From Thalassobacillus cyri (lineage in GTDB: Bacteria > Bacillota > Bacilli > Bacillales > Halobacillaceae): a DNA stretch of 60,576 nt. This document shows positions 29,430-40,364 of this stretch, in pieces. A program made the translations under genes and the position numbers. The stretch covers positions 1-60,576 of the forward strand of contig NZ_FNQR01000025.1 in assembly GCF_900107755.1 (NCBI RefSeq), written 5' to 3'. Positions within the stretch are counted from its first letter, which is position 1. Every line of letters starts with the position of its first letter. The notes beneath the pieces are model-generated. The model saw nothing but the letters and a program-made list of their open reading frames with translations, was not told where the DNA came from and did no database searches.

Positions 29430-29474
29430 CAAGGTGCTTCCATTTATCCTTGTTACTTTGGAGGATATGCTTAA

Positions 29475-29726
29475 ATGTCTTATGAAAAAGTAGCACAGGC
29501 TAATTCTAATATCGTTATTGGAACGAAACAGACACTAAAAGCCATGAAAAGTGGTGGAGTGGAAGAAGTCTTCGTAGCTGATGATGCTGATCGGCACGTG
29601 ACAGAAAAAGTAATGCGCCTGGCTGAAGAATTAAACATTCCCTGTCAGCGGGTTGATTCTATGAAAAAACTGGGAGAAGCCTGTGACATTGATGTCGGTG
29701 CAGCTACAGTGGCGATAAAGCAATAA
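29475..29726 (+). CDS. rplGB: L7Ae-family kink-turn RNA-binding protein YbxF
   Basis: Small RNA-binding protein of 83 aa of the L7Ae/L30e family, like B. subtilis YbxF (82 aa), which binds kink-turn RNAs and associates with ribosomes. Family parts seen: [22 protein letters not shown], and the RNA-contact region ([23 protein letters not shown]). First gene of the str operon before rpsL. Its physiological RNA target is not established. Confidence 0.93.
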   Translation: MSYEKVAQANSNIVIGTKQTLKAMKSGGVEEVFVADDADRHVTEKVMRLAEELNIPCQRVDSMKKLGEACDIDVGAATVAIKQ

Positions 29727-29820
29727 AGTTTTGGCGGTCAATCGCGAAAGCTTTGTTTTTTGCCTTATTATGAACCACCTGGATGTGTGGTATTGAAAAA
29801 GTGAGGAAGGGAGGACATAA

Positions 29821-30237
<417 letters not shown>

Positions 30238-30289
30238 TAGCCAGAGAGTGGCTGTATTATAAAAATTCATCATGGAAGGAGGGGGACAT

Positions 30290-30760
30290 ATGCCACGTAA
30301 AGGTCCAGTAGCTAAGCGTGATGTGTTGCCAGATCCGCTTTACAAATCTAAACTTGTAACTCGTTTGATCAACCAAATCATGGTTGACGGACAACGCGGT
30401 AAAGCCCAGAAGATTCTTTATAAAGCTTTTGATCTTGTTCAAGAACGTAGCGGTAATGACCCTATGGAAGTTTTCGAACAAGCAATGAAAAATGTTATGC
30501 CAGTACTTGAGGTGCGCGCTCGTCGTGTTGGTGGTTCAAACTACCAGGTACCAGTTGAGGTACGTCCAGAGCGTCGTCAAGCACTAGGATTGCGTTTCAT
30601 CGTAAATTACTCTCGCCTGCGCGGAGAAAAAACGATGGAAGAGCGTCTGGCTAACGAAGTGTTAGATGCAGCAAACAACACAGGTGCATCTGTCAAGAAA
30701 CGCGAAGATATGCACAAAATGGCAGAAGCGAACAAAGCATTCGCTCACTATCGCTGGTAA
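30290..30760 (+). CDS. rpsG: 30S ribosomal protein S7
   Basis: Primary assembly protein of the 30S head, 156 aa from ATG 30290 ([16 protein letters not shown]). GAAGGAGGGGG precedes it; an in-frame ATG at 30272 overlaps that ribosome binding site. Contains the S7 signature [20 protein letters not shown]-like N-terminal part and the basic C-terminus [16 protein letters not shown]. In E. coli S7 represses the str operon; a target here is not visible. Confidence 0.97.
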   Translation: MPRKGPVAKRDVLPDPLYKSKLVTRLINQIMVDGQRGKAQKILYKAFDLVQERSGNDPMEVFEQAMKNVMPVLEVRARRVGGSNYQVPVEVRPERRQALGLRFIVNYSRLRGEKTMEERLANEVLDAANNTGASVKKREDMHKMAEANKAFAHYRW

Positions 30761-30805
30761 TGCCAAACCAACTATAAAACTTATATTCAGGAAGGAGAAA
30801 GATTC

Positions 30806-32884
30806 ATGCCTAGAGAATTCTCCTTGGAGAAAACACGTAATATCGGTGTCATGGCTCACATCGACGCCGGTAAGACAACTGCTACTGAACGTATCCTTTT
30901 CTATACAGGACGTATCCATAAAATTGGGGAAACTCACGAAGGTGCTTCCCAAATGGACTGGATGGAGCAGGAACAGGAGCGCGGTATCACCATTACATCC
31001 GCTGCTACAACTGCTCAATGGAAAGGCCATCGTATCAACATCATTGACACACCAGGACACGTGGACTTCACAGTAGAGGTAGAACGTTCCCTTCGTGTAC
31101 TTGATGGATCCGTAGCAGTCCTTGACGCTCAATCAGGTGTTGAACCTCAAACGGAAACAGTATGGCGTCAAGCTACGACATACGGCGTACCACGAATCGT
31201 ATTCGTAAACAAAATGGACAAAATTGGTGCAGACTTCCTTTACTCTTTAAGCACACTTAAAGACCGCCTGGGAGCAAATGCAGCAGCTGTCCAACTTCCA
31301 ATCGGAGCAGAAGATGAATTCGAAGGAATCATCGACTTGATAACGATGGAAGCATACTACTATATGGATGATTTGGGTACACGTGCGGAAGCTCGTGAAA
31401 TTCCAGACAGCCATAAAGAACAAGCGGAAGAATACCGTAGCAAGTTGGTTGAAGCTGTAGCAGATTTTGATGAAGACTTAATGATGAAATTCCTCGAAGG
31501 GGAAGAAGTCACTAATGAAGAGTTGAGAACAGCTATCCGTCAAGCAACATTGAGCGTGGAATTCTACCCTGTATTCTGTGGTTCAGCTTTCAAGAATAAA
31601 GGTGTCCAGCTATTGATTGATGGAGTTATCGATTATCTTCCATCACCATTGGATGTACCTCCAATCGAAGGTCACGTTCCACAAACAGAAGAAGAAGTTG
31701 TCCGTAAAGCGGATGACAAAGAGCCTTTCTCTGCCTTGGCATTTAAGGTTGCAACAGACCCGTATGTAGGTAAATTGACTTTCTTCCGTGTTTATTCCGG
31801 AACTTTAAAAGCCGGTTCTTACGTGAAGAACTCCACGAAAGATAAGCGTGAGCGTGTAGGTCGTATCCTGCAAATGCATGCAAACTCTCGTGAAGAGATC
31901 TCTGAAGTATATGCAGGGGACATCGCGGGTGCTGTAGGTCTGAAGGATACTGGTACTGGTGACACATTGTGTGACGAGAAAAGTCTTGTAATCCTTGAGT
32001 CTATGGAATTTCCTGAGCCTGTTATCTCCGTTGCGATCGAGCCTAAGTCGAAAGCGGACCAAGATAAAATGGCTGTTGCCCTTGGAAAACTAGCAGAGGA
32101 AGATCCTACATTCGTAACTGAGACTGATACGGAAACTGGTCAAACAATCATCAAAGGTATGGGTGAACTTCACCTTGACATCATTGTGGATCGTCTACGC
32201 CGCGAATTTAAAGTAGATGCAAACATCGGTGCTCCACAGGTTGCTTATCGTGAAACCTTCCGTGGAAGTGCAGAGGTCGAAGGTAAATTCGTACGTCAGT
32301 CTGGTGGTCGTGGTCAATACGGTCACGTTTGGGTCAAATTTGAACCTAACGAAGAAGGCGCAGGATTTGAATTCACAAACAAAATCGTCGGTGGTGTCGT
32401 TCCGCGTGAATACATTCCTTCCGTAGAACAAGGCATTAGAGAATCCTTGGAAAACGGTGTATTAGCTGGATATCCAATGGTAGACATCAAAGCAACCCTT
32501 TATGATGGTTCTTACCACGATGTCGACTCCAACGAGATGGCGTTTAAAGTTGCCGCTTCCATGGCACTTAAAGAAGCTAAGAACAAGTGTAAGCCAGTTC
32601 TTCTTGAGCCATTGATGAAAGTAGAAGTTGTCATCCCTGAAGAGTATATGGGTGATATCATGGGTGACGTCACTTCCCGTCGTGGCCGTGTAGAAGGAAT
32701 GGAAGCTCGCGGTTCAGCTCAAGTGGTTAAGGCATTCGTACCACTATCTGAAATGTTCGGTTACGCAACAGCGTTGCGTTCCAACACACAAGGTCGTGGA
32801 ACATACTCTATGCATTTTGACCATTATGAAGAAGTACCGAAGAGCATTTCTGATGAAATCATCAAGAAAAATGCGGGTCAGTAA
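30806..32884 (+). CDS. fusA: elongation factor G
   Basis: GTPase that drives translocation of the ribosome, 692 aa as in B. subtilis. G1 AHIDAGKTT (about 17-25), G2 region [12 protein letters not shown]3 DTPGHVDF, G4 NKMDKIGAD; domains II-V follow with the conserved [16 protein letters not shown] of domain IV. GAAGGAGAAA ribosome binding site. Third large gene of the str operon. Confidence 0.98.
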   Translation: MPREFSLEKTRNIGVMAHIDAGKTTATERILFYTGRIHKIGETHEGASQMDWMEQEQERGITITSAATTAQWKGHRINIIDTPGHVDFTVEVERSLRVLDGSVAVLDAQSGVEPQTETVWRQATTYGVPRIVFVNKMDKIGADFLYSLSTLKDRLGANAAAVQLPIGAEDEFEGIIDLITMEAYYYMDDLGTRAEAREIPDSHKEQAEEYRSKLVEAVADFDEDLMMKFLEGEEVTNEELRTAIRQATLSVEFYPVFCGSAFKNKGVQLLIDGVIDYLPSPLDVPPIEGHVPQTEEEVVRKADDKEPFSALAFKVATDPYVGKLTFFRVYSGTLKAGSYVKNSTKDKRERVGRILQMHANSREEISEVYAGDIAGAVGLKDTGTGDTLCDEKSLVILESMEFPEPVISVAIEPKSKADQDKMAVALGKLAEEDPTFVTETDTETGQTIIKGMGELHLDIIVDRLRREFKVDANIGAPQVAYRETFRGSAEVEGKFVRQSGGRGQYGHVWVKFEPNEEGAGFEFTNKIVGGVVPREYIPSVEQGIRESLENGVLAGYPMVDIKATLYDGSYHDVDSNEMAFKVAASMALKEAKNKCKPVLLEPLMKVEVVIPEEYMGDIMGDVTSRRGRVEGMEARGSAQVVKAFVPLSEMFGYATALRSNTQGRGTYSMHFDHYEEVPKSISDEIIKKNAGQ

Positions 32885-32893
32885 TTGATTTTA

Positions 32894-32922
32894 TTGACTA
32901 GATAAAGTATAAATTATATTGT
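32894..32922 (+). promoter_or_regulatory. candidate promoter of tuf
   Basis: TTGACT (32894-32899), 17-nt spacer, TATTGT (32917-32922), or TATATT two bases earlier. A partly paired AGGCTTAGAGGCG...GGGCTTCCT segment follows in the leader. It would allow tuf to be made in excess of fusA. Confidence 0.4.
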
Positions 32923-33012
32923 AGGCTTAGAGGCGGCACTATGTTGCTTCTGGGCTTCCTATAAAAAGTTAAACCATAACAATCTGTTATTTATTTAAAG
33001 GAGGAACTATAA

Positions 33013-34203
33013 ATGGGTAAAGAAAAATTTGATCGTTCCAAGTCCCACGTCAACATTGGTACAATTGGACACGTTGACCATGGTAAAACAACTCTAACTG
33101 CAGCAATCACTACAGTACTTCACAAGAAATCTGGTTCAGGTACTGCAATGGCTTATGACATGATTGACGGTGCTCCAGAAGAGCGTGAGCGCGGTATCAC
33201 AATCGCTACTGCACACGTTGAGTATGAAACTGACAATCGTCACTATGCACACGTTGACTGCCCAGGCCACGCTGACTATGTTAAAAACATGATCACTGGT
33301 GCTGCTCAAATGGACGGTGCTATCCTGGTTGTATCTGCAGCTGACGGTCCAATGCCACAAACTCGTGAGCACATCCTTCTTTCTCGTCAAGTAGGTGTAC
33401 CTGCGATCGTAGTATTCCTAAACAAAACAGACATGGTAGACGACGAAGAGCTTCTTGAGCTAGTAGAAATGGAAGTTCGCGATCTATTGACTGAATATGA
33501 ATTCCCTGGTGATGATGTACCAGTAATCAAAGGTTCAGCTCTTAAAGCCCTAGAAGGCGATGACGAGTACGAAGCTAAAATCTTCGAACTAATGGACGCT
33601 GTTGATGAGTACATCCCAACTCCAGAGCGTGACACTGATAAGCCATTCATGATGCCAGTAGAGGATGTATTCTCTATCACTGGTCGTGGTACAGTTGCAA
33701 CAGGCCGTGTAGAACGTGGTCAAGTTAAAGTCGGTGACGAAATCGAAATCATCGGACTAATGCCTGAAGCTAAGAAAACAACTGTAACTGGTGTTGAAAT
33801 GTTCCGTAAGCTTCTTGACTATGCAGAAGCTGGTGACAACATCGGTGCCCTTCTTCGTGGTGTATCCCGTGAAGATATCAACCGTGGACAAGTACTTGCT
33901 AAGCCAGGTTCTATCACTCCACACACGAAGTTCCGTGCAGAAGTTTATGTACTATCTAAAGAAGAAGGTGGACGTCATACTCCATTCTTCACTAACTACC
34001 GCCCACAGTTCTACTTCCGTACAACTGACGTAACTGGTGTTTGCCAGTTGCCAGAAGGAGTAGAAATGGTAATGCCTGGTGATAACGTTGAAATGACAGT
34101 TGAACTTATCTCTCCAATCGCTATCGAAGATGGAACTAAGTTCTCTATCCGTGAAGGTGGCCGTACAGTAGGCGCCGGCGTTGTTGCTGAAATCACTGAG
34201 TAA
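33013..34203 (+). CDS. tuf: elongation factor Tu
   Basis: GTPase carrying aminoacyl-tRNA to the A site, 396 aa. G1 [10 protein letters not shown]2 [13 protein letters not shown]3 DCPGHADY, G4 NKTDMVDD and SALKALEG (G5) are present; the beta-barrel domains include the kirromycin-relevant C-terminal half unchanged in layout. Strong AAAGGAGGA. Codon use is highly biased as expected for the most abundant protein. Single tuf in this window, ended by a strong terminator. Confidence 0.98.
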   Translation: MGKEKFDRSKSHVNIGTIGHVDHGKTTLTAAITTVLHKKSGSGTAMAYDMIDGAPEERERGITIATAHVEYETDNRHYAHVDCPGHADYVKNMITGAAQMDGAILVVSAADGPMPQTREHILLSRQVGVPAIVVFLNKTDMVDDEELLELVEMEVRDLLTEYEFPGDDVPVIKGSALKALEGDDEYEAKIFELMDAVDEYIPTPERDTDKPFMMPVEDVFSITGRGTVATGRVERGQVKVGDEIEIIGLMPEAKKTTVTGVEMFRKLLDYAEAGDNIGALLRGVSREDINRGQVLAKPGSITPHTKFRAEVYVLSKEEGGRHTPFFTNYRPQFYFRTTDVTGVCQLPEGVEMVMPGDNVEMTVELISPIAIEDGTKFSIREGGRTVGAGVVAEITE

Positions 34204-34220
34204 TAACCACATTAACTATA

Positions 34221-34255
34221 AAAAGGCAGCGATCTAGCATCGCTGCCTTTTTTTT
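34221..34255 (+). terminator. terminator of the str operon after tuf
   Basis: Perfect 13-bp stem AAAAGGCAGCGAT (34221-34233) with ATCGCTGCCTTTT (34239-34251), loop CTAGC, then more T. Confidence 0.93.
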
Positions 34256-34370
34256 GTCTTTTGATGTGCTAACCGGTTTGCCATTTTAGTGTTGAATTTG
34301 CAATTAAAGCTTCCTTTAGTTTAAAGACTCAGTTTCGAGACATACTGTTTCCGTTATGGTGGTGAGCGTT

Positions 34371-34480
34371 TGGAAGTCCGGGAAATCACTCGCTTTCCAG
34401 AGACATGTGGTGAGCTTCCTCAGGCTTCGCCTTCCGGAATCTCACCGATCATGTTCATCCCATAGGAACTTGAAAAAGCA
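34371..34480 (-). repeat. structured intergenic repeat, inverted copy A
   Basis: Read on the - strand it begins near TTCCTATGGGA and passes GGTGAGATTCCGG, GAAGCCTGAGGAAGCTCACC and GGAAAGCGAGTGATTTCCC. These blocks align in order with copy B at 34711-34835 (CTCCTGTGGGA, GGCGAGACCCCG, ACTGAGGAGGCTTGCC, GGAAAGCGAGCCGTTTCCC). It is more diverged and slightly shorter than copy B. From memory, similar elements are common between Bacillaceae genes. Confidence 0.65.
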
Positions 34481-34710
34481 CCTTGAATAAACATCGCACG
34501 AAGGAAAGGCGTAGCATTTTCGAGTAGTCTCGCAAATTCCTGGACCTCCTTGCGTTTATAAGAGAAAGGGAAAAATCGATAGGCAGAATCATTAAACCAT
34601 AATAACAGCTACAAAGATGGCTTGTTTCCTGAATCATTGAGCCTTGTTATGCAGTGAATGTGGAAGATAACTTCTTACAACGTAGGGTTCGTTCATCCAA
34701 AAACGGATAG

Positions 34711-34835
34711 GGTGGAGGGGAAACGGTGAGACTCCTGTGGGAGAAGGATCCTGGCGAGACCCCGTAAAGAGAAACGACTGAGGAGGCTTGCCGATTTCCC
34801 CACAGGAAAGCGAGCCGTTTCCCAGCCGCCCTTTA
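34711..34835 (+). repeat. structured intergenic repeat, copy B
   Basis: Shows nested pairing: GGGAAACGG (34718-34726) with CCGTTTCCC (34815-34823), then TCCTGTGGG (34733-34741) with CCCACAGGA (34799-34807), then GGCGAG with CTTGCC inside. The same block order appears inverted at 34371-34480. No coding potential: the open - strand frame over it is a by-product of its GC content. Confidence 0.75.
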
Positions 34836-34922
34836 CTCCTGACTAGGCAACGGACCCTAAAACATCTCAAAATTAAGTATTCGACTTTACGGCTTTATAA
34901 TTGAATAAGCATATCATGACAT

Positions 34923-34950
34923 TGACGGCGAGAGAATTCTCTCGCCGTCA
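34923..34950 (+). terminator. perfect 28-bp palindrome, possible terminator
   Basis: TGACGGCGAGAG and CTCTCGCCGTCA form a perfect 12-bp stem around AATT, followed by TTTATT. As a terminator it would be moderate; there is no gene directly upstream to end, the tuf terminator being 670 nt earlier. Confidence 0.5.
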
Positions 34951-35047
34951 TTTATTGCTTGATATTTATATAGAAGAAACTCGTCAAATACTTCTTTCCA
35001 ACTATTGCTGCCAGAGAGTTTAAAACATACTGGCAGGAGGGGTTGAA

Positions 35048-35092
35048 ATGAAGAAGAGAAGTTTGTATAATGTTTTAAGTGTTGCTTCATAG
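35048..35092 (+). CDS. possible 14-aa small protein or gene remnant
   Basis: ATG at 35048 encodes MKKRSLYNVLSVAS and stops at TAG 35090. It is preceded at 7 nt by AGGAGGGG, a near-perfect ribosome binding site, unusual for random intergenic DNA. It ends 18 nt before the S10 promoter. It may be a leader peptide, a small protein or the start of a lost gene; no homolog is known to me. Confidence 0.25.
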   Translation: MKKRSLYNVLSVAS

Positions 35093-35109
35093 ATTCGTTG
35101 AATTTATGC

Positions 35110-35138
35110 TTGCATTCGCCAATATTCTTCTATATAAT
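35110..35138 (+). promoter_or_regulatory. sigma-A promoter of the S10-spc operon
   Basis: TTGCAT (35110-35115), 17-nt spacer, consensus TATAAT (35133-35138). Start near 35145 leaves a leader of about 130 nt before rpsJ. It can drive the whole ribosomal superoperon, since I see no terminator until after rplQ. Confidence 0.85.
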
Positions 35139-35169
35139 GAATAATGTTGGTCATAAAAGGCGATGAAGT

Positions 35170-35582
<413 letters not shown>

Positions 35583-35614
35583 TAGTATTTTCAAAATAAT
35601 AGGAGGTGTAACGG

Positions 35615-36247
35615 ATGGCGAAAGGAATCTTAGGACGCAAAGTCGGCATGACTCAAGTTTTCTCTGAAAACGGCGAGTTGATCCCAGTTACAGTGGTTCA
35701 AGCCGAGCCGAACGTTGTTCTTCAAAAGAAGACGATGGAAAACGACGGTTATGAATCCCTACAATTGGGCTTTGCTGATCAAAAGAAGAATCGCGTGAAC
35801 AAAGCTGGGCAAGGACATGCTGATAAAGCAAACACTACCCCTAAGCGCTACGTTCGTGAAATCCGTAATGTAAATCTTGACGATTATGAAGTAGGTCAAG
35901 AGGTTAAGGTAGATATTTTCGAAGCTGGAGACATCATTGATGTCACTGGAACATCCAAGGGTAAAGGTTTCCAAGGCGCAATCAAGCGTCATAACCAATC
36001 CCGCGGACCAATGACACACGGTTCTCGTTATCACCGTCGTCCAGGGGCAATGGGTGTAATTGATCCAATGCGTGTATTCAAGGGTAAAAACCTGCCTGGT
36101 CAAATGGGTAATGAGCAAGTGACATTGCAAAACCTTGAAGTAGTACAAGTGGACGTTGATCGCAACTTGTTGCTTATCAAAGGTAATGTACCTGGACCGA
36201 AAAAATCTTACGTTAAAATTTCAAGTGCAATCAAGGCTAGCAAATAA
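35615..36247 (+). CDS. rplC: 50S ribosomal protein L3
   Basis: Early assembly protein close to the peptidyl-transferase centre, 210 aa. N-terminus [15 protein letters not shown], the loop [20 protein letters not shown] reaching the catalytic site, and GRMGVIDP-like [15 protein letters not shown] are present. Ribosome binding site AGGAGGTG. Second gene of the S10 operon, 32 nt after rpsJ. Confidence 0.98.
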   Translation: MAKGILGRKVGMTQVFSENGELIPVTVVQAEPNVVLQKKTMENDGYESLQLGFADQKKNRVNKAGQGHADKANTTPKRYVREIRNVNLDDYEVGQEVKVDIFEAGDIIDVTGTSKGKGFQGAIKRHNQSRGPMTHGSRYHRRPGAMGVIDPMRVFKGKNLPGQMGNEQVTLQNLEVVQVDVDRNLLLIKGNVPGPKKSYVKISSAIKASK

Positions 36248-36269
36248 TTAAAGGAAGGGAGGATTAGTC

Positions 36270-36893
36270 ATGCCTAAAGTAGCACTATTAAACCAAGGTG
36301 GCTCTCAGGTAGGCGATGTGGAATTGAACGATGCCGTATTCGGTATTGAGCCAAATACACACGTACTACATGAAGCAGTAGTTATGCAACGCGCATCTTT
36401 GCGTCAAGGCACACACAAAGTTAAGAATCGTTCAGAAGTGAGTGGCGGAGGCCGTAAACCATGGCGTCAAAAAGGTACAGGACGTGCACGTCAAGGGTCT
36501 ATCCGTTCCCCGCAATGGGTTGGCGGTGGAACTGTATTCGGTCCTACACCACGCAGCTACAGCTATAAGCTTCCAAAGAAAGTACGCCGTCTAGCGCTTC
36601 GTTCTGCTCTTTCTTCTAAAATCAATGAAGAAAACGTAGTGGTGTTAGAATCTCTTTCTTTTGATGCTCCAAAGACTAAAGAAGCAGTCAACGTCCTTAA
36701 AGCACTGGATGTCAACACAAAAGCGTTGATCGTCACAGCGGATGAAGATGAAAATGTAACACGCTCAACAAACAACATTCCTAATGCTAAGACAGTAACT
36801 GTCGATCAGTTGAATGTATTGGATTTGTTGGCGCATGACAAGCTGATCCTGACGAAGGAAGCAGCTGACAAAGCAGGGGAGGTGCTTGCATAA
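36270..36893 (+). CDS. rplD: 50S ribosomal protein L4
   Basis: Lines the exit tunnel through its extended loop ([20 protein letters not shown], about residues 60-80), the erythromycin-relevant part, here wild type in layout. 207 aa. L4 controls the S10 operon in E. coli; in Bacilli that is not shown. Its stop shares a base with the rplW ATG. Confidence 0.98.
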   Translation: MPKVALLNQGGSQVGDVELNDAVFGIEPNTHVLHEAVVMQRASLRQGTHKVKNRSEVSGGGRKPWRQKGTGRARQGSIRSPQWVGGGTVFGPTPRSYSYKLPKKVRRLALRSALSSKINEENVVVLESLSFDAPKTKEAVNVLKALDVNTKALIVTADEDENVTRSTNNIPNAKTVTVDQLNVLDLLAHDKLILTKEAADKAGEVLA

Positions 36894-37183
36894 TGAAAGA
36901 CGCTCGTGATATCATTAAGCGCCCTGTCATTACGGAACACTCTGCTGACCTTATGGGAGAAAAGAAATATACGTTTGAAGTAGATACCAAAGCGAACAAG
37001 ACACAAATCAAGCATGCCGTAGAGGAAATCTTCGACGTGAAAGTTGAGCGTGTCAACACGTTGAACCTTAAAGGTAAATTCAAGCGTATGGGTCGATATG
37101 GCGGCTACCGTTCTGACCGTAAGAAAGCAGTTGTCACTTTGACTGAAGATAGTAAAGAACTAGAATTCTTTGAAGGTGTATAA
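36893..37183 (+). CDS. rplW: 50S ribosomal protein L23
   Basis: Protein at the tunnel exit that docks trigger factor and SRP, 96 aa. Family blocks [35 protein letters not shown] and [18 protein letters not shown]. Overlaps the rplD stop by one base, so translationally coupled. Confidence 0.97.
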   Translation: MKDARDIIKRPVITEHSADLMGEKKYTFEVDTKANKTQIKHAVEEIFDVKVERVNTLNLKGKFKRMGRYGGYRSDRKKAVVTLTEDSKELEFFEGV

Positions 37184-37217
37184 ATAAAAAACTCATTTGT
37201 GAAGGAGGGAAAAAACG

Positions 37218-38048
37218 ATGGCGATTAAAAAGTACAGACCAACAACGAATGGTCGCAGATTTATGACTGGTTCTGATTTTGCTGAAATCACAACCGATAA
37301 GCCAGAAAAATCCTTGCTATCACCGTTGCACAAACGCGGCGGCCGTAACAACCAAGGTAAATTAACAGTTCGTCATCAAGGCGGCGGTCATAAGCGTCAA
37401 TACCGTATCATCGACTTTAAGCGTGACAAAGATGGAATACCAGGACGCGTTGCTACAATCGAATACGATCCAAACCGTTCCGCTAACATTGCTTTGATCC
37501 ACTATGTAGATGGTGAAAAGCGTTACATTCTTGCTCCTAAAGGATTGCAAGTAGGTAATGAAATCATGTCTGGTGAAGGTGCTGACATCAAAGCTGGTAA
37601 CGCACTTCAATTGAAAGACATCCCAGTTGGTACGATCATCCACAACATTGAGCTTAAACCAGGACGCGGCGGTCAAATGGCTCGCTCTGCCGGTGCGCAG
37701 GCTCAAGTACTAGGACGCGAAGATAAGTACACACTTGTCCGTTTGACTTCCGGCGAAGTTCGTTTGGTTCTAAGCACTTGCCGTGCGACTATCGGCCAAG
37801 TAGGTAACCTGCAGCATGAACTGATCAACATTGGTAAAGCTGGACGTTCCCGTCACCTAGGCAAGCGCCCTACAGTACGTGGTTCTGTCATGAACCCTAG
37901 TGATCACCCACACGGTGGTGGTGAAGGACGTGCGCCAATCGGACGTAAGTCACCAATGTCTCCATGGGGTAAACCAACGCTTGGTCTTAAGACTCGTAAG
38001 CGTAACAAACCTACAGATAAGTATATTGTACGTAAACGTAAAAAATAA
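37218..38048 (+). CDS. rplB: 50S ribosomal protein L2
   Basis: Needed for subunit joining and peptidyl transfer, 276 aa. N-terminal [21 protein letters not shown]-like core and the C-terminal signature [20 protein letters not shown] with the conserved histidine near the catalytic centre. GAAGGAGGGA ribosome binding site. Confidence 0.98.
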   Translation: MAIKKYRPTTNGRRFMTGSDFAEITTDKPEKSLLSPLHKRGGRNNQGKLTVRHQGGGHKRQYRIIDFKRDKDGIPGRVATIEYDPNRSANIALIHYVDGEKRYILAPKGLQVGNEIMSGEGADIKAGNALQLKDIPVGTIIHNIELKPGRGGQMARSAGAQAQVLGREDKYTLVRLTSGEVRLVLSTCRATIGQVGNLQHELINIGKAGRSRHLGKRPTVRGSVMNPSDHPHGGGEGRAPIGRKSPMSPWGKPTLGLKTRKRNKPTDKYIVRKRKK

Positions 38049-38105
38049 CGGGGTTGATCGACGGGGAATGAAACCCGTCTCTCAATCACGAAGGGAGGTT
38101 TATGT

Positions 38106-38384
38106 ATGGGTCGCAGCCTAAAAAAGGGACCTTTCGTAGATGACCATTTAATGAAAAAAGTTGAGAAATTGAATGAAGACGACAAAAAGCAAGTGGTTAA
38201 AACTTGGTCACGTCGTTCTACTATTTTCCCTAATTTTGTCGGACACACAATCGCAGTTTATGATGGACGTAAGCACGTACCAGTCTACGTTACAGAAGAC
38301 ATGGTAGGTCATAAGCTTGGCGAATTCGCTCCATCCCGTACGTTCAAGGGTCACTCCGGCGACGATAAGAAAACAAAACGCTAA
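38106..38384 (+). CDS. rpsS: 30S ribosomal protein S19
   Basis: Head protein contacting S13 and the A-site region, 92 aa. [20 protein letters not shown] start and the [22 protein letters not shown] block. Preceded by GAAGGGAGG. A 57-nt gap after rplB carries no clear signal other than that site. Confidence 0.97.
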   Translation: MGRSLKKGPFVDDHLMKKVEKLNEDDKKQVVKTWSRRSTIFPNFVGHTIAVYDGRKHVPVYVTEDMVGHKLGEFAPSRTFKGHSGDDKKTKR

Positions 38385-38403
38385 ATGAGAGGAGGCACTC
38401 TAC

Positions 38404-38745
38404 ATGCAAGCTAAAGCCGTTGCAAAAACCGTTCGTATTGCTCCTCGTAAAGTTCGTATTGTTATCGATTTGATTCGAGGAAAAAACGTTGGCGAAGCGA
38501 TCGGTATTTTAAATAATACTCGTCGTGGCGCTTCTCCGGTTGTAGAAAAAGTATTGAAATCTGCTATCGCTAACGCAGAGCATAACTATGAACTAGATCC
38601 AGAAAACTTATATATTTCTGAGGCGTTTGTAAACGAAGGTGTAACAATGAAACGTTTCCGCCCACGCGCAATGGGACGTGCAAGCCAAATCAACAAACGC
38701 ACAAGCCATATTACAGTTGTCGTATCAGAAAAGAAGGAGGGATAA
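38404..38745 (+). CDS. rplV: 50S ribosomal protein L22
   Basis: Tunnel-lining protein with a long beta hairpin, 113 aa. [20 protein letters not shown] at the N-terminus and the hairpin [20 protein letters not shown], with no visible macrolide-resistance deletion. AGAGGAGG ribosome binding site; rpsC follows after 3 nt. Confidence 0.97.
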   Translation: MQAKAVAKTVRIAPRKVRIVIDLIRGKNVGEAIGILNNTRRGASPVVEKVLKSAIANAEHNYELDPENLYISEAFVNEGVTMKRFRPRAMGRASQINKRTSHITVVVSEKKEG

Positions 38746-38748
38746 TCA

Positions 38749-39390
38749 GTGGGTCAAAAAGTTAATCCGGTAGGTCTTCGTGTCGGCGTTATCCGCGATT
38801 GGGAATCCAAGTGGTACGCTGGTAAAGACTATGCAGACTTACTACATGAAGACATTAAGATTCGTGAATATGTTGAACAACGTCTGAAGGATGCTGCAGT
38901 ATCAACGATCGAAATTGAACGTGCAGCAAACCGTGTGAACATTACCATCCACACTGCTAAGCCTGGTATGGTTATCGGTAAGGGCGGCTCTGAAGTCGAA
39001 GCACTTCGTAAGTCATTGAATAACCTTACTGGCAAGCGGGTTCACATCAACATCGTAGAAGTTAAAAAAGCTGACTTGAATGCAACATTGGTTGCTGAAA
39101 ATATCGCACGTCAATTGGAAAACCGTATTTCTTTCCGTCGTGCGCAAAAACAAACAATCCAACGTGCTATGCGCGCAGGAGCTAAAGGTATCCGTACACA
39201 AGTATCCGGACGTCTTGGCGGCGCAGACATCGCTCGTGCAGAACATTATAGTGAAGGAACCGTGCCACTACACACACTTCGTGCAGATATCGATTACGGA
39301 ACTGCAGAAGCAGACACCACTTACGGTAAGCTTGGTGTTAAAGTGTGGATCTATCGTGGAGAAGTCCTTCCAACTAAAAACAACAACTAA
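38749..39390 (+). CDS. rpsC: 30S ribosomal protein S3
   Basis: mRNA-entry protein with helicase role, 213 aa. GTG start at 38749 ([17 protein letters not shown]) with AAGGAGGG overlapping rplV. KH type 2 domain with the GKGGSEVE-like loop ([15 protein letters not shown]) and C-terminal [17 protein letters not shown]. Confidence 0.98.
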   Translation: MGQKVNPVGLRVGVIRDWESKWYAGKDYADLLHEDIKIREYVEQRLKDAAVSTIEIERAANRVNITIHTAKPGMVIGKGGSEVEALRKSLNNLTGKRVHINIVEVKKADLNATLVAENIARQLENRISFRRAQKQTIQRAMRAGAKGIRTQVSGRLGGADIARAEHYSEGTVPLHTLRADIDYGTAEADTTYGKLGVKVWIYRGEVLPTKNNN

Positions 39391-39408
39391 GGAAGGGGGA
39401 AAAGCATT

Positions 39409-39843
39409 ATGTTAATGCCTAAACGTGTAAAGTATCGTCGTCAACACCGTACTAGTTTGAAAGGCCGTGCAAAAGGCGGAACTTCAGTAGCATTCGGTGA
39501 ATATGGTTTGCAAGCTGTAGAGCCTGCATGGATTACTAGCCGTCAAATCGAGGCAGCGCGTATCGCGATGACTCGTTACATGAAGCGTGGCGGTAAGGTT
39601 TGGATCAAAATCTTCCCTGACAAACCTTATACTGCTAAACCCCTAGAGGTCCGCATGGGTTCCGGTAAAGGTGCTCCTGAAGGATGGGTTGCAGTAGTAA
39701 AACCTGGGAAAATCATGTTTGAAATCGCAGGTGTATCAGAAGAAGTAGCACGCGAAGCGTTGCGCCTTGCTTCTCACAAACTGCCGATCAAAACTAAATT
39801 CGTAAAACGTGAAGAAATTGGTGGTGAAATCAATGAAGGCTAA
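39409..39843 (+). CDS. rplP: 50S ribosomal protein L16
   Basis: Central protuberance protein near the A site, 144 aa. [14 protein letters not shown] start, [17 protein letters not shown] and [18 protein letters not shown] signatures; the arginine that is hydroxylated in E. coli lies in this last block (MGSGKG). GGAAGGGGG ribosome binding site. Overlaps rpmC by 11 nt. Confidence 0.98.
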   Translation: MLMPKRVKYRRQHRTSLKGRAKGGTSVAFGEYGLQAVEPAWITSRQIEAARIAMTRYMKRGGKVWIKIFPDKPYTAKPLEVRMGSGKGAPEGWVAVVKPGKIMFEIAGVSEEVAREALRLASHKLPIKTKFVKREEIGGEINEG

Positions 39844-40033
39844 TGAAATCAGAGAATTAACCACTGCCGAAATTGAACAAAAAGTTAAATCTTTAAAAGA
39901 AGAACTTTTCAACCTACGTTTCCAGCTAGCAACAGGTCAACTTGAGAACACAGCGCGTATCCGTGAAGTTCGCAAGTCCATTGCGAAAATGAAGACCGTT
40001 GTTCGCGAAAGAGAGCTAGGCGTAAATAACTAA
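39833..40033 (+). CDS. rpmC: 50S ribosomal protein L29
   Basis: Two-helix protein at the tunnel exit, 66 aa from ATG 39833 ([16 protein letters not shown]); the GGTGGTG upstream and overlap with rplP support it over the earlier in-frame ATG at 39809. Signature [20 protein letters not shown]. Confidence 0.96.
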   Translation: MKANEIRELTTAEIEQKVKSLKEELFNLRFQLATGQLENTARIREVRKSIAKMKTVVRERELGVNN

Positions 40034-40057
40034 TAGTTGAGAGGAGGTTACCCTCAC

Positions 40058-40321
40058 ATGAGTGAACGTAACAATCGTAAGGTTTACACTGGTCGTGTAG
40101 TATCTGACAAGATGGATAAAACCATTACGGTAATGGTTGAAACGTATAAATTCCACAAGCTTTATGGCAAGCGTGTCAAATACTCTAAGAAGTTCAAAAC
40201 ACATGACGAAAACAACCAAGCTAAGAACGGCGACATCGTACGTATCATGGAAACTCGTCCGCTATCAGCAACAAAGCGTTTCCGTTTGGTTGAAATCGTT
40301 GAAGAGTCAGTAATTATCTAA
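40058..40321 (+). CDS. rpsQ: 30S ribosomal protein S17
   Basis: OB-fold 30S assembly protein, 87 aa from ATG 40058 ([20 protein letters not shown]) after GAGGAGGT. The C-terminal [20 protein letters not shown] signature is intact. Confidence 0.97.
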   Translation: MSERNNRKVYTGRVVSDKMDKTITVMVETYKFHKLYGKRVKYSKKFKTHDENNQAKNGDIVRIMETRPLSATKRFRLVEIVEESVII

Positions 40322-40364
40322 TTAAAGTTCGCTCGGAAGGATTCCGAAGGGAGGTTACAACGAT

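Larger units (their letters stand above)
34256..35109 (+). other. tuf-rpsJ intergenic region without a convincing gene
   Basis: Between the tuf terminator and the S10 promoter I see no protein above about 20 codons that I can support. It holds repeat copies A and B, the 230-nt unexplained stretch 34481-34710, the palindrome 34923-34950 and a 14-codon reading frame at 35048. B. subtilis has ybaC (an aminopeptidase/esterase-like gene) at this place; no remnant is recognisable here. Confidence 0.6.

Noticed and set aside
34634-34870. 78-codon - strand frame in the tuf-rpsJ gap
   Set aside because: It lies over repeat copy B and its composition follows the repeat; no ribosome binding site or known motif.
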